Shown: positions 40,651 to 49,648 of the stretch, in pieces | Numbering within the stretch: position 1 is the stretch's first letter | How the letters are laid out: each line of letters begins with the position of its first letter | Source of the DNA: Cytobacillus oceanisediminis | GTDB lineage: Bacteria; Bacillota; Bacilli; Bacillales; Cytobacillaceae | Assembly (NCBI RefSeq): GCF_004366035.1 | Contig: NZ_SOEE01000006.1 | Span: 248,001 to 312,000 of the forward strand | Length of the DNA stretch: 64,000 nt | Direction: 5' to 3' | The notes under the pieces: generated by a model | Told to the model about the DNA's origin: nothing | The model's database searches: none | What the model saw: the letters and a program-made list of their open reading frames with translations, nothing else | Position numbers and translations under genes: made by a program

Positions 40651-41031
40651 ATGGGGAAATCATTGTTTTGGAAAGGTGTACTATTTGGAGCACTTGCAGG
40701 CGGTGCGCTAAGCCTTCTTGACAAATCCACAAGGGAAACCGTTCTGAATAATTGCCGGAATACGTCCACCAATGTCGGCTATTACTTAAAACACCCAAGT
40801 GAAGCAGTGAATCAGGTAAAGGATGTTTCCAACAAAGTCAAAACAGCTATTGACCAGGTTAGTGAAGACGTCGCTTTTATTACTGGGACAGTAGAAGAAA
40901 TAAAAGAAATGGCACCGGAAGTAACACAGATTGTCCAGAATACAAAACAGGCCTTTTCAGATATTAAGCTGAAGGGATCAAGCGAACTGCCGGAAAAATC
41001 TGCTGACGATTCAGTTCAGATTCCGCATTAA
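40651..41031 (+). CDS. YtxH domain-containing protein
   Basis: A 126-residue protein with one N-terminal glycine-rich hydrophobic helix (FWKGVLFGALAGGALSLLD) of the YtxH type. A long amphipathic helix-rich tail with heptad spacing follows (VNQVKDVSNKVKTAIDQV..VEEIKEMAPEVTQIVQ). It is probably membrane-anchored with a cytoplasmic coiled coil. YtxH-type genes are often general-stress genes, and a SigB-like promoter is present. The next gene (YihY-like) starts 19 bp later. A second YtxH protein is at 52043. Confidence 0.85.
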   Translation: MGKSLFWKGVLFGALAGGALSLLDKSTRETVLNNCRNTSTNVGYYLKHPSEAVNQVKDVSNKVKTAIDQVSEDVAFITGTVEEIKEMAPEVTQIVQNTKQAFSDIKLKGSSELPEKSADDSVQIPH

Positions 41032-41050
41032 AAACAAGTGAGGTGTTGGA

Positions 41051-41875
41051 ATGGGACGAACTTTTTCGGCTCTGATTCCAAACTTATGGAGGAGATCAGA
41101 AGAAGATGACGTGTTTGGACTTGCTGCCCAATTGGCGTATTTCTTTCTTCTCTCTCTTTTTCCACTGTTAATTTTCCTGGTCACACTCGTTCCTTATTTG
41201 CCGATCACACAGCAGGATATCTTAAATGTTGTTCGCGACTTTGCACCAGGAGAGACCATGAAGCTCATCGAAACCAATATCTATGAAATTACGCAAAGAA
41301 ATGGAAAGCTGCTTTCCTTTGGGATCATCGCTACGCTCTGGTCAGCTTCAAATGGAATCAATGCCGTGGTGAAGGCTTTTAATAAGGCGTATGACGTAAA
41401 GGAAACCCGTCATTTTATTATTGCACGCGGGATGGCGATATTACTGACGTTTGCGATGATTTTTGTGTTTGTGCTGGCGTTGCTCCTTCCTGTTTTCGGA
41501 AGACAGATTGGTTTGTTTTTATCTTCGGAATTTGGTTTATCAGGCCAATTTCTGGCGATATGGAATATGATCCGCTGGTTAGTGAGTCCATTCATCCTAT
41601 TTGTGGTGTTTACAGGGTTATATTGGATTGCCCCCAATAAAAAATTAAAGTGTATTAGTGTTGTGCCAGGAGCCATTTTTGCAACAGTCGGCTGGGTGCT
41701 GTCATCACTTTCCTTTTCATATTATGTCAGCAGCTTCGGCAACTTTTCCGCTACATATGGAAGCATTGGGGCTATTATTGTACTTATGATCTGGTTTTAC
41801 ATATCCGGCATTATCATCATTATTGGCGGGGAAATCAATGCCATCAATTCCAGGATCAATAAAGAGGATTGCTGA
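41051..41875 (+). CDS. yfkH: YihY/BrkB (UPF0761) family membrane protein (YfkH-like)
   Basis: A 274-residue protein with six membrane helices. The family landmarks are GLAAQLAYFFLLSLFPLLIFLV, LWSASNGINAVVKAFNKAYDVKETRHF, YWIAPNKK, PGAIFATVGWVLSSLSFSYYVSSF, and YGSIGAIIVLMIWFYISGIIIIIGGEINA. It was once annotated as ribonuclease BN; that activity belongs to another protein. The true role is not settled. It is probably cotranscribed with the YtxH gene. Confidence 0.92.
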   Translation: MGRTFSALIPNLWRRSEEDDVFGLAAQLAYFFLLSLFPLLIFLVTLVPYLPITQQDILNVVRDFAPGETMKLIETNIYEITQRNGKLLSFGIIATLWSASNGINAVVKAFNKAYDVKETRHFIIARGMAILLTFAMIFVFVLALLLPVFGRQIGLFLSSEFGLSGQFLAIWNMIRWLVSPFILFVVFTGLYWIAPNKKLKCISVVPGAIFATVGWVLSSLSFSYYVSSFGNFSATYGSIGAIIVLMIWFYISGIIIIIGGEINAINSRINKEDC

Positions 41876-41956
41876 TGAAAAAGTTACCTTCTTAAAAACA
41901 TTCTCTCCGTAGCACAATAGTAATGGGGGAAAATGAATTTTCAGGAGGGCATCGAT

Positions 41957-42061
41957 ATGACAAAACACACGAAAAAAGATGGCGGCACAAAGCAAAAAGG
42001 CAAAAATAAACCTAAACAAAAAACATCCGGATCTGCTAACGGGCAGAACGGCTACCATTAA
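41957..42061 (+). CDS. Small lysine-rich protein, 34 residues
   Basis: ATG 41957 has AGGAGGG at 8-9 nt, and the frame ends at TAA 42059-42061. The product is MTKHTKKDGGTKQKGKNKPK followed by QKTSGSANGQNGYH. It is very basic and unstructured, like several tiny spore or nucleic-acid-associated proteins, but I do not recognise it. Repeat A copy 5 starts just after its stop. Confidence 0.6.
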   Translation: MTKHTKKDGGTKQKGKNKPKQKTSGSANGQNGYH

Positions 42062-42062
42062 A

Positions 42063-42250
42063 AAGAAAAGCGGAAGTGCCTTGCCCACGTAGGACCGCAG
42101 ACTAATGACGCCACGTCCTGTGGCAACGTCTGCATGACCCCCATCCTGGGGGCCCCAAGCACAAGACGAGCCTCTCGGAAAGGCGTATTTTGCCTTTTTG
42201 GGAGGATTGGTTTGTGACCTCGAGGGGGTAGGCTGCTTGCGCCAGACAGA
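42063..42250 (+). repeat. Dispersed repeat family A, copy 5
   Basis: Begins AAGAAAAGCGGAAGTGCCTTGCCC within 3 bp of the upstream stop codon and ends GTGACCTCGAGGGGGTAGGC, then GCGCCAGACAG. Read along the gene strand it has the same polarity as copies 1, 3, 4 and 6. Confidence 0.8.
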
Positions 42251-42253
42251 ATA

Positions 42254-42283
42254 AAAGCCTGGGAAACTGAGTTCCCAGGCTTT
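42254..42283 (-). terminator. Terminator after zosA
   Basis: AAAGCCTGGGAA (42254-42265) pairs with TTCCCAGGCTTT (42272-42283). On the minus strand TTAT follows. Confidence 0.85.
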
Positions 42284-42285
42284 CC

Positions 42286-44211
42286 TTATGATCTCAATAA
42301 CCTTAGGCTATTTAAAATAACTAAAATGGTAGATCCTTCATGGCCGATTACTCCATAAGGAAGGTCAAGTATTTGCAGGAAGTTGGATGCAATTAAAAAC
42401 ATAATGACCGTTATAGAAAAGATGACATTTTGTTTGATGATGCGATTCATTCGGCTTGAAAGTTCAATGGCTTCTGCAATTTTTGGCAGGTCATTTTTCA
42501 TTAAGACAACATCAGCTGTTTCGAGCGCTACATCCGTTCCTTCGCCCATGGCAATTCCGACATTTGCCGTTGCAAGGGCAGGGGCATCGTTAATTCCGTC
42601 ACCGACCATGGCGACATTGCTGTATTTTTCCTTCAGCTTTTTTAAATGCTCCACTTTGTTTTCAGGCAGGCATTCGGCAATATGTTCATTAACATGGCTT
42701 TCGCTGGCAATCGCTGCGGCCGTGGTCTGGCTGTCTCCAGTAAGCATAATGGTGTAAATTCCTTGCTGCTTCAATAGGTCAATAGCCTGTTTGGTTTCTT
42801 CACGGACAACATCCTTTAGGGAAACAAGGCCGATTACTTCTTCATTTTTCTGTACAAACACAACAGTTTTCCCTTCACTTGCCATGCGATCGGCAGCAGC
42901 TTCTGCAAACGCCTTGGCCTCTGCTTTTCCTACAAAAGAGGCTTTGCCGATTTTCCATTCATCCTGATCAACTTTGGCTTTGACTCCAAATCCAGTAACA
43001 TCTTCAATGCTTTCCGGACGAATAAGGGATTCTGATAGTGTTTCTTTGGCATATTTGACTATGGCATTTGCAAGCGGGTGGTTTGAATGACTCTCAATGG
43101 AAGCTACCTTTAGAAGCAGCTCTTCCCTGGAAAGACCATCCTTGACTATTACATCGGTTACTTCCGGTTTTCCTTTTGTCAGTGTGCCGGTTTTATCAAA
43201 GGCGATTGCCTTAAGGTGGCTTAAGTTTTCGAGGTGCACGCCTCCTTTAAATAGAATTCCGTGCTTCGCACCATTCGAAATGGCTGATAAAGTCGCCGGC
43301 ATGATTGATGCAACCAGGGCACAGGGTGAAGCGACGACAAGCAGAATCATTGCCCGATAAAAGGTTTCTGTCCAGCTCCATCCTAAAAGAAAGTGAGGAG
43401 CAAACATCATTAAAACAACAACAGCCAAAACCACTTTGACATAGGTTCCTTCAAACTTTTCAATGAAAAGCTGTGAAGGGGATTTCTCACTTTGGGCTGA
43501 TTGGACCAGCTCAATGATTTTTTGAAAAAGGGTTTCGTTATTTGGTTTTGTTATTTCAACTGTAATCGATCCGTTCAAATTCACAGTACCGGCAAATACC
43601 TGGTCATCTGCTCCTTTGGAAACTGGCAGTGATTCACCCGTGATGGCTGCCTCGTCCAATGATGAATGGCCTTTTACAATCGTTCCATCCGATGGAACAC
43701 GTTCACCTGGTTTCACCAGAATTAAATCCCCAATTTCCAGCTCAGAAACATGCACACGTTCCTCGGACCCGTCTATGATCCTCAAGGCTTCTTCCGGCTG
43801 AAGCTCCATGAGGGAAGAAATTTCTTTATGGCTCTTGTTCATGGTGTATGTTTCTAAAGCACCGCTGACCGCAAAGATAAATATCAGGATTGCACCTTCT
43901 GTCCAATACCCGATAATGGCTGATCCGATCGCAGCAAAGATCATCAGCATTTCAACATTCAGCTCTTTATTCTCAATGGTCTCTTCGATGCCTTCTTTTG
44001 CTTTCGCAAAGCCGCCGATAATGAAAGCCAGCAGGTAAGCGGCAATCGATGCAGCCTCCATATTGCTTCGGTCTAATAACCAGCCTGCCAGAATCAACAC
44101 ACCGCTTAAAAGAGCGGCAATCAGTTCAGCATGTGGTTTGATTTTTTCTAAAAGGTTTTCTTCAGATGCAGTGCTGCTTTTAAGCAATGCCTTTGCCTCC
44201 ATACTCATCAT
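42286..44211 (-). CDS. zosA: Heavy-metal P-type ATPase (ZosA-like)
   Basis: A P1B-type metal-transporting ATPase of 641 residues. It has about eight membrane helices, an actuator TGES loop (AAITGESLPVSKG), the transmembrane metal site SPCALVAS (Ser in place of the first Cys of CPC), phosphorylation DKTGTLT, HSNHPLANAI (HP locus) and GDGINDAPALA hinge. No N-terminal CXXC domain is present. The SPC site and the C-terminal GHEGSTILVILNSLRLL fit B. subtilis ZosA (zinc uptake under peroxide stress). The metal and direction are inferred. ATG 44211 or 44208 may be used after AGGAGG. Confidence 0.88.
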   Translation of the reverse strand: MMSMEAKALLKSSTASEENLLEKIKPHAELIAALLSGVLILAGWLLDRSNMEAASIAAYLLAFIIGGFAKAKEGIEETIENKELNVEMLMIFAAIGSAIIGYWTEGAILIFIFAVSGALETYTMNKSHKEISSLMELQPEEALRIIDGSEERVHVSELEIGDLILVKPGERVPSDGTIVKGHSSLDEAAITGESLPVSKGADDQVFAGTVNLNGSITVEITKPNNETLFQKIIELVQSAQSEKSPSQLFIEKFEGTYVKVVLAVVVLMMFAPHFLLGWSWTETFYRAMILLVVASPCALVASIMPATLSAISNGAKHGILFKGGVHLENLSHLKAIAFDKTGTLTKGKPEVTDVIVKDGLSREELLLKVASIESHSNHPLANAIVKYAKETLSESLIRPESIEDVTGFGVKAKVDQDEWKIGKASFVGKAEAKAFAEAAADRMASEGKTVVFVQKNEEVIGLVSLKDVVREETKQAIDLLKQQGIYTIMLTGDSQTTAAAIASESHVNEHIAECLPENKVEHLKKLKEKYSNVAMVGDGINDAPALATANVGIAMGEGTDVALETADVVLMKNDLPKIAEAIELSSRMNRIIKQNVIFSITVIMFLIASNFLQILDLPYGVIGHEGSTILVILNSLRLLRS

Positions 44212-44572
44212 GTGTCCTCCTAAAATGATTTTAATGTTTTTTCAGTTGTCTTATTGAGAAGAATAATCACATTCAATACCCCTAAAAAACGACGAAAGCT
44301 GCCACCAATTAGGTGACAGCGTTAAAATCCAGTCATATCAGGTAATGCAGCTAGCATTATGCAAATATTGTATTCTATTACACTTATTTTACTATATAGC
44401 CTATGAAAAGAAAAGTTAAACGGTCTCTATAAAAATTAAATAAATTAATTTTAGCTTATGAATTTTGCACGTCTATTTCCGCTGCGGGAACTTGATTTCC
44501 ACTCCAATCAACTCAGAGTAATTTAATTTGCATTTAAAAACCCCGCACTAATATTAAACTACTTTACAATGC
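44212..44572. other. Intergenic region upstream of zosA with small palindromes and a repeat B remnant
   Basis: 361 bp without a gene. It holds GCTGCCACC/GGTGACAGC (44302-44323), TAATGC/GCATTA (44343-44359) and, near 44465-44515, a decayed family B piece. On the minus strand the piece reads GTTGATTGGAGTGGAAATCAA, then CGCAGCGGAAAT. A TTATTGAG..AATAA partial match to a Per box is too weak to call. Confidence 0.5.
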
Positions 44573-45751
44573 TTAGAATGACTGGCTCTTTTCCAATACC
44601 TGCTGTTTATTTCCAAACAATGTGACTGCGCCAAAGATAATCAAAAGCATGACACTGATAATATTGAAGAAGCTTATGGAATTGAATAATTCAATGAACA
44701 GGCCGCCGAAATAGGGGCCAATCAGGCTGCCGAGGCTAAAAGCTACTCCGCATAGCAGGTTGCCGGTTGGAAGCAGGTTTTTTGGTATTAAGTCTGCCAT
44801 ATAGGTGATGCCAAGTGAAAAGGTTGATCCGACCGCCATGCCGGCAATGAATAAGCAAACTGTCAGAGCAAAAACCAATTCTTCGAGCATGCTTGCAGCG
44901 ACGAAGCTGATAAACCCGATAAAAAGAACACTCATTAACACATTGCGTCTTCCAAATTTATCACTCATGATTCCTAAAGGAAGCTGGAATATGATTCCGC
45001 CGATTGCAAATGAAGTCAGCAGCAGGGAAACACTTGAAACTTCCAGCCCGATGCGCAGGCCGTAGATAGGAAAGCTGCCATTCAAGGAGGCTTCAAGAAA
45101 CCCATAGCCCAACGCAGGCAAGAAGGCAACCCAGCCATATTTTGTGGCTTTTGAAAAACGTTTCATTGTTTCCCTGAATGAGTTGATTTCAATGGACTGT
45201 TCAGGGAAGTCATTTTTCAATGTAAATAAGAAAAGCCAGGCAATCAGACATAGCATGGAAGAAAGGACAAACGGCATGGTTTCATTAATTTTGACAAGCG
45301 GGGCCATTAATGGCCCTACAGCAAATCCTGCCCCGAAGAAAAGTCCATATAATGATATATTCCGGCCGCGTTTGTTTTCAGGTGAAAAGGACGTGATCCA
45401 TGTTTGTGTTCCGAAGTGCAGTGCATGGTCTCCAATTCCAATTAACAGCCGAAGAATGAACCAAAACCAAAAGGATTTCCAGAGAGGAAACAGGATGAGA
45501 GAAACCACCACTAATAAACCTCCAAGGACAATAACAGGCTTGTAGCCGTATTTGCGCAATGGATATTCCATAAAAGGAGAGATGAGCAGAATCCCAATGT
45601 ATAAACCTGTTGCATTCAAACCATTCAAGCTGGAGGAAATGCCGTCATTTTCAAAAATAATCGCAATTAAAGGAAGCAGCATTCCCTGGCTGAAACCTGA
45701 AATGGCAACAATGCTGATGAGAATCCAAAAACGCATTATTTCTTTATTCAT
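44573..45751 (-). CDS. MFS transporter
   Basis: A 392-residue, 12-helix transporter. The loop 2-3 is MEYPLRKYGYKPVIVLGG, and the loop 8-9 signature GIMSDKFGRRNVLMS is well conserved. GSTFSLGITYMADLIPKNLLPTGN recalls the quinolone/sugar efflux-like YfkF/YwoG group. In the B. subtilis yfk region YfkF is an MFS protein, so this may be its counterpart; that is inferred from position. It is monocistronic. Confidence 0.85.
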   Translation of the reverse strand: MNKEIMRFWILISIVAISGFSQGMLLPLIAIIFENDGISSSLNGLNATGLYIGILLISPFMEYPLRKYGYKPVIVLGGLLVVVSLILFPLWKSFWFWFILRLLIGIGDHALHFGTQTWITSFSPENKRGRNISLYGLFFGAGFAVGPLMAPLVKINETMPFVLSSMLCLIAWLFLFTLKNDFPEQSIEINSFRETMKRFSKATKYGWVAFLPALGYGFLEASLNGSFPIYGLRIGLEVSSVSLLLTSFAIGGIIFQLPLGIMSDKFGRRNVLMSVLFIGFISFVAASMLEELVFALTVCLFIAGMAVGSTFSLGITYMADLIPKNLLPTGNLLCGVAFSLGSLIGPYFGGLFIELFNSISFFNIISVMLLIIFGAVTLFGNKQQVLEKSQSF

Positions 45752-45911
45752 ATTAAAACCTCATTTTCTGACGTGAAATATAAATGTCTCCTAAATGATG
45801 GTATCGGGAATAGGGAATCTTGGCAAGAGAAAGTTGCTGGTCATAATATTTTTGTTTATAGATAAAATAGTGTAATCTCTAATATTAATAAGATAAAAAG
45901 GGGCGAATACC

Positions 45912-46295
45912 ATGGAATTTAAAATGAAGGAAGAAGCAGGCTTCTATACCGATTTGCCATTTGGACGCCTGGATGTTGCCGGGGATGAAGAGTATGGCTT
46001 CAGACCGTACCAGCTGCTTGTCGCGTCGCTGGCTGTGTGCAGCGGGGGTGTTTTGAGAAAGATCATGAAAAAAATGCGCATGGAATTTGAAGACATCGAA
46101 ATAAAAACCAATGTGGAAAGAAATCCTGAAGTTGCCGACCGTGTAGAGAAGGTACATATTCATTTCATCATAAAAGGAACTGACTTAAATGAGGCGAAGC
46201 TTCACAAAGCATTGGAATTGACTAGAAAGAATTGTTCCATGGTGCGCTCAGTGGAAGATAGCATTGAAATAGAAGAGACATTTGAACTTATTTAA
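45912..46295 (+). CDS. OsmC family protein
   Basis: A 127-residue OsmC/Ohr-fold protein. The first redox Cys is in LLVASLAVCSGGVLRKIMKKM and the second in LTRKNCSMVRSVEDSIEIE, matching the two-cysteine peroxidase arrangement of the family. It is shorter than Ohr proper and belongs to the YhfA/YkgA-like OsmC branch. Organic peroxide reduction is expected but not certain. A terminator (AAGAGG-ATG-CCTCTT at 46311-46325, then T run) follows. Confidence 0.88.
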   Translation: MEFKMKEEAGFYTDLPFGRLDVAGDEEYGFRPYQLLVASLAVCSGGVLRKIMKKMRMEFEDIEIKTNVERNPEVADRVEKVHIHFIIKGTDLNEAKLHKALELTRKNCSMVRSVEDSIEIEETFELI

Positions 46296-46440
46296 AACGC
46301 AAACAAGGAAGAGGATGCCTCTTTCTTTTTTTTATAGTCCAAGCTTTTCATCAGTATCTTTGTGATGGGGGAATGAAAAATAGTATAATAATTCCTATAA
46401 AAATAATAAGAATTAAATAATAGAAGTGAGGTGCCCCGCA

Positions 46441-47583
46441 ATGAAATTCCAAGACTTGCATACAGCCGAAGAAAGAATCCAGCTCATGGAAAAACTCTCC
46501 GAAACGTTTTTATCAAGAGCTGGCAAAAATGATGAAGAGGGTCTTTTCCCTTATGAAAATATAAAAGAACTCAAAGAATCAGGATATACATCATTAACAG
46601 TCCCCAGAAGATATGGAGGAAAGGAAATCTCCCTTTCTGAATTTCTGCGGCTCCAGGAAAAGATTGCTGAAGGAGATGGCTCCACAGCCTTATCCATTGG
46701 CTGGCATATGGGCATTATCAAAAGCCTTGGCGAGAAAAACAACTGGGATGAATCCGTATTTAAGGCTTTATGTGAAGAAGTAAAAAAGGGGGCTTTAATG
46801 AATAACTGTGCAACAGAACCGCAGACAGGCAGCCCTACAAGGGGAGGAAAGCCAGTTACCTCAGCCAGAAAAGAAGAAGCTTTCTGGATCATTAATGGCC
46901 GGAAAAGCTTTACGACCATGGCCCCTGTACTTGATTACTTCAATGTGAGCGCCACGATTGAAGAGAGCGGAGAAATAGGAAACTTCTTAATTCCGAGAAG
47001 TTCCAAAGGCTTGGAGATAGAGGAAACATGGGACAGCATTGCCATGAGAGGAACGGGGAGCCATGACCTTCTTTTAAAAAATGTAAGAGTGAAGCAGGAC
47101 GTGCTAGTCGAGCTGTTTCAGCCCGGCAAAAAGGGAGCGGCTGGCTGGCTTCTCCATATACCGGCCTGTTATCTAGGCATTGGACAGGCGGCTCAAGATT
47201 ATGCCATTACCTTCGCCAAAAATTATTCCCCGAACAGCATTAGCGGTGCCATCATTGATTTGGCCAACGTTCAGCAAAAAATTGGCGAGATGGAACTTGA
47301 ACTCATGAGAGCACGCCATTTCCTCTATTCGGTTGCAAGAAAATGGGATGAAGCAAACGATGAAACCAGAAACAGGATGCAGCCTGAATTGGGAGCCGTC
47401 AAGCTGGCTGTAACAAATGCGGCCATTACAGTAGTCGATTTAGCCATGCGGGTAGCAGGTGCCCGCAGTTTATCAGCAAAAAATCCTCTGCAGCGCTATT
47501 ACAGGGATGTGCGTGCCGGTCTGCATAATCCGCCAATGGATGATATGACGATTTTGGCCTTAGCAAAAAAAGCTATAAAGTAA
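46441..47583 (+). CDS. Acyl-CoA dehydrogenase-like flavoprotein (YdbM/DszC type)
   Basis: A 380-residue protein with the acyl-CoA dehydrogenase fold: helical N-terminus with LTVPRRYGGKEISLSEFLRLQEKIAEGDGSTALSIGWHMG, a middle NNCATEPQTGSPTRGG and FWIINGRKSFTTMAPVLDYF (FAD/Trp loop), and a C-terminal helical bundle ending HNPPMDDMTILALAKKA. The catalytic Glu of classical enzymes is not evident, and the HNPPMDD end is that of FMN/FAD-dependent DszC- or YdbM-like monooxygenases. ATG 46441 follows a GTGAGGTG site. It may act in sulfur-compound oxidation; this is uncertain. Terminators at 47589-47611 and 47642-47664. Confidence 0.83.
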   Translation: MKFQDLHTAEERIQLMEKLSETFLSRAGKNDEEGLFPYENIKELKESGYTSLTVPRRYGGKEISLSEFLRLQEKIAEGDGSTALSIGWHMGIIKSLGEKNNWDESVFKALCEEVKKGALMNNCATEPQTGSPTRGGKPVTSARKEEAFWIINGRKSFTTMAPVLDYFNVSATIEESGEIGNFLIPRSSKGLEIEETWDSIAMRGTGSHDLLLKNVRVKQDVLVELFQPGKKGAAGWLLHIPACYLGIGQAAQDYAITFAKNYSPNSISGAIIDLANVQQKIGEMELELMRARHFLYSVARKWDEANDETRNRMQPELGAVKLAVTNAAITVVDLAMRVAGARSLSAKNPLQRYYRDVRAGLHNPPMDDMTILALAKKAIK

Positions 47584-47588
47584 CCTGG

Positions 47589-47674
47589 AAGGCTGCTGTC
47601 TTAGCAGCCTTAGTTATTGGGTAAAACTTATATCATTGTAGCCCCAATCGCCTGGTGATTGGGGTATTTTGTTG
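47589..47674 (+). terminator. Two successive terminator-like stems
   Basis: AAGGCTGCT/AGCAGCCTT (47589-47611) and CCCCAATC/GATTGGGG (47642-47664) followed by TATTTTGTTG. Confidence 0.75.
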
Positions 47675-47721
47675 TCTTCAAGTCTGAATTAGCTTTAAGT
47701 TTCGGACAGCACAAGTCGTGA

Positions 47722-47895
47722 TAAAGTCTCCCCGAGTTCGGACAAGAGAAGAGAAAAAACCGTGGATTGGGTCCAAAGCCGCCCCTAGTTCGGACAGGAG
47801 AAGAGGAAAAATCCGTGAATTGTGTCTGAAGCCGCCCTGAGTCCGGACAGAAAAAGATGGAAAACCGTGGTTTGTGTCCCCAGAATTCAAACAGC
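47722..47895. repeat. Degenerate 52-53-bp tandem repeat, about 3.5 copies
   Basis: Successive units share GAGTTCGGACA(A/G)GAGAAGAG, AAAACCGTGGATTG(G/T)GTCC and AAGCCGCCC. Units begin near 47730, 47783 and 47836, with a partial one before. Apparent minus-strand frames here (47628-47897) are repeat artefacts with no ribosome site. The rest of the gap to 48146 holds nothing I can name. Confidence 0.78.
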
Positions 47896-48146
47896 AAAAG
47901 CTAAATTTCTGTTCATTCAGTCCCGATCATAACCTACATCTATAGGGAATTAATGATTTTACTAAACCAGAGTTTCTGGAATGGGGTTCCCTGCTTTTTA
48001 AAATGCCTAAATCCTGCTTCAAGTTTGAATCATTTCGAAATCGGCTAAAGAGAAAGAACGTTTTACATAAACTGACTGCATATAATCACATATGAAGGAA
48101 TGAGCAGGCAATACTAAAAAATATTAAAACGTAAGGAGAAAAAGAT

Positions 48147-49208
48147 ATGACAAATAAAGTTTTCATGGTATTGGCGTTTGCAGGTGTGCCGCTGTCTGTC
48201 ATCGGTACATTGATGCATTGGTCCAATATTTTGCTGTTTGTGATCTACTGCATTACCATTATTGCATTAGCCAGCTATATGGGAAGGGCCACAGAAAGCC
48301 TTGCCATAGTAGCCGGACCCCGAATTGGAGGGTTACTGAATGCCACCTTTGGAAATGCGGTTGAACTGATCATTTCGATTTTTGCTTTAAAAGCCGGCCT
48401 GATTAGTGTTGTTCTTGCATCACTGACAGGATCTGTATTGGGGAATTTACTGTTAGTGGCAGGCCTTTCTTTTTTCATTGGCGGAGTTAAATATAAGACC
48501 CAGTCCTTTAATGTCTATGATGCACGTCATAACTCAGGACTCCTGATGTTTGCCGTCATTGTGGCTTTTGTGATTCCTGAAGTTTTTTCAATGACCATGG
48601 ATGAAGCTGAAACGATTACTTTCAGCATAGGCATCTCAGTCATTTTAATCGCTCTTTACTTAGCTGCTTTGTTTTTCAAACTGGTCACTCACCGGGGTGT
48701 CTATCAGTCTAAAGAGGATGACAGAAGTTCTCATGAGGAAGAAACTCCGGAGTGGAGCAAAGGGAAAGCCATTGCTGTACTTGCCATTTCGACCATTGCT
48801 GTTGCTTATGTATCAGAGAATCTGGTTCACACCTTCGAAGAAGTTGGAGAAGCGTTTGGCTGGACAGAACTGTTTATTGGGGTGGTCATTGTGGCGATCG
48901 TGGGAAATGCCGCTGAGCATGCTTCTGCCATCATTATGGCTTATAAAAATAAAATGGATATAGCTGTTGAAATCGCTGTTGGTTCCACGCTGCAGGTTGC
49001 GATGTTTGTAGCACCTGTCCTTGTACTGCTTTCATTGCTGTTCCCGGCTGCAATGCCTCTTGTCTTTACATTGCCTGAGTTAATTGCCATGGTTACAGCG
49101 GTGCTGCTTATGATTGTCATTGGCAATGATGGAGAAACCAACTGGTTCGAAGGCGCCACTCTGCTGGCAGCTTACGTTATAATGGGAATCGGATTTTATC
49201 TTTTATAG
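48147..49208 (+). CDS. Calcium/proton antiporter (CaCA/Cax family, YfkE/ChaA-like)
   Basis: Exports Ca2+ in exchange for protons. The 353-residue protein has 11 membrane helices in two inverted halves, each with the alpha-repeat ion-binding motif: LLNATFGNAVELIISIFALKAGLISVVLASLTGSVLGN and VGNAAEHASAIIMAYKNKMDIAVEIAVGSTLQ. An acidic loop (KEDDRSSHEEETPEW) separates them. B. subtilis YfkE was structurally characterised as such an antiporter and sits in the same gene neighbourhood. The start is ATG 48147 behind AAGGAG. Confidence 0.94.
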   Translation: MTNKVFMVLAFAGVPLSVIGTLMHWSNILLFVIYCITIIALASYMGRATESLAIVAGPRIGGLLNATFGNAVELIISIFALKAGLISVVLASLTGSVLGNLLLVAGLSFFIGGVKYKTQSFNVYDARHNSGLLMFAVIVAFVIPEVFSMTMDEAETITFSIGISVILIALYLAALFFKLVTHRGVYQSKEDDRSSHEEETPEWSKGKAIAVLAISTIAVAYVSENLVHTFEEVGEAFGWTELFIGVVIVAIVGNAAEHASAIIMAYKNKMDIAVEIAVGSTLQVAMFVAPVLVLLSLLFPAAMPLVFTLPELIAMVTAVLLMIVIGNDGETNWFEGATLLAAYVIMGIGFYLL

Positions 49209-49224
49209 TTATGACCAAACAGAA

Positions 49225-49262
49225 AACCGGCTCTGAATAAAATCTCAGGGCCGGTTATTTAT
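49225..49262 (+). terminator. Terminator after the calcium antiporter gene
   Basis: AACCGGCTCTGA (49225-49236) pairs with TCAGGGCCGGTT (49245-49256), then ATTTAT. The following 380 bp to 49648 are AT-rich and show no gene. Confidence 0.85.
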
Positions 49263-49648
49263 ATGGGTATTTAAGTACTTTTTTAAAGGATTATGTTTTT
49301 CAGAGAATGGTTCTGTTCGCTTTCAGTCATTGATCACCAACCTTTACGCTGATTTTTGACCATTAACCTTACTTGCAGATGACTTAACAAAAAAACTATT
49401 CTCCTCCTTTTACATAGTAGTGGGGTTGATTTCAACTGCCCTCCTTTTGTTTAGTAAGCCTATTATAATACATTATTAGATATTTGTAAATATTCAGATT
49501 TTTACAAAACCATTACAAATGAAATAATTTTGCAGTTGTTTCCTCCTCAAATCCCTCCCTTATTTTTCACGGGACGGATAATATCCACTTTCTCCGAAAA
49601 AACTAATATCAACCTAAAAAGATTGTGACTTGAAAGGAGAAAGACATC

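Noticed and set aside
44255-44275. Per box upstream of zosA
   Set aside because: TTATTGAGAAGAATAA matches only the outer bases of the 7-1-7 consensus; too weak to call.
47722-47895. Possible CRISPR array
   Set aside because: Units have no constant repeat/variable spacer division; variation is spread along the whole unit, and no cas genes are seen.
47628-47897. Minus-strand frames of 70-89 residues
   Set aside because: They are produced by the 52-bp tandem array; no ribosome site and a composition unlike neighbouring genes.
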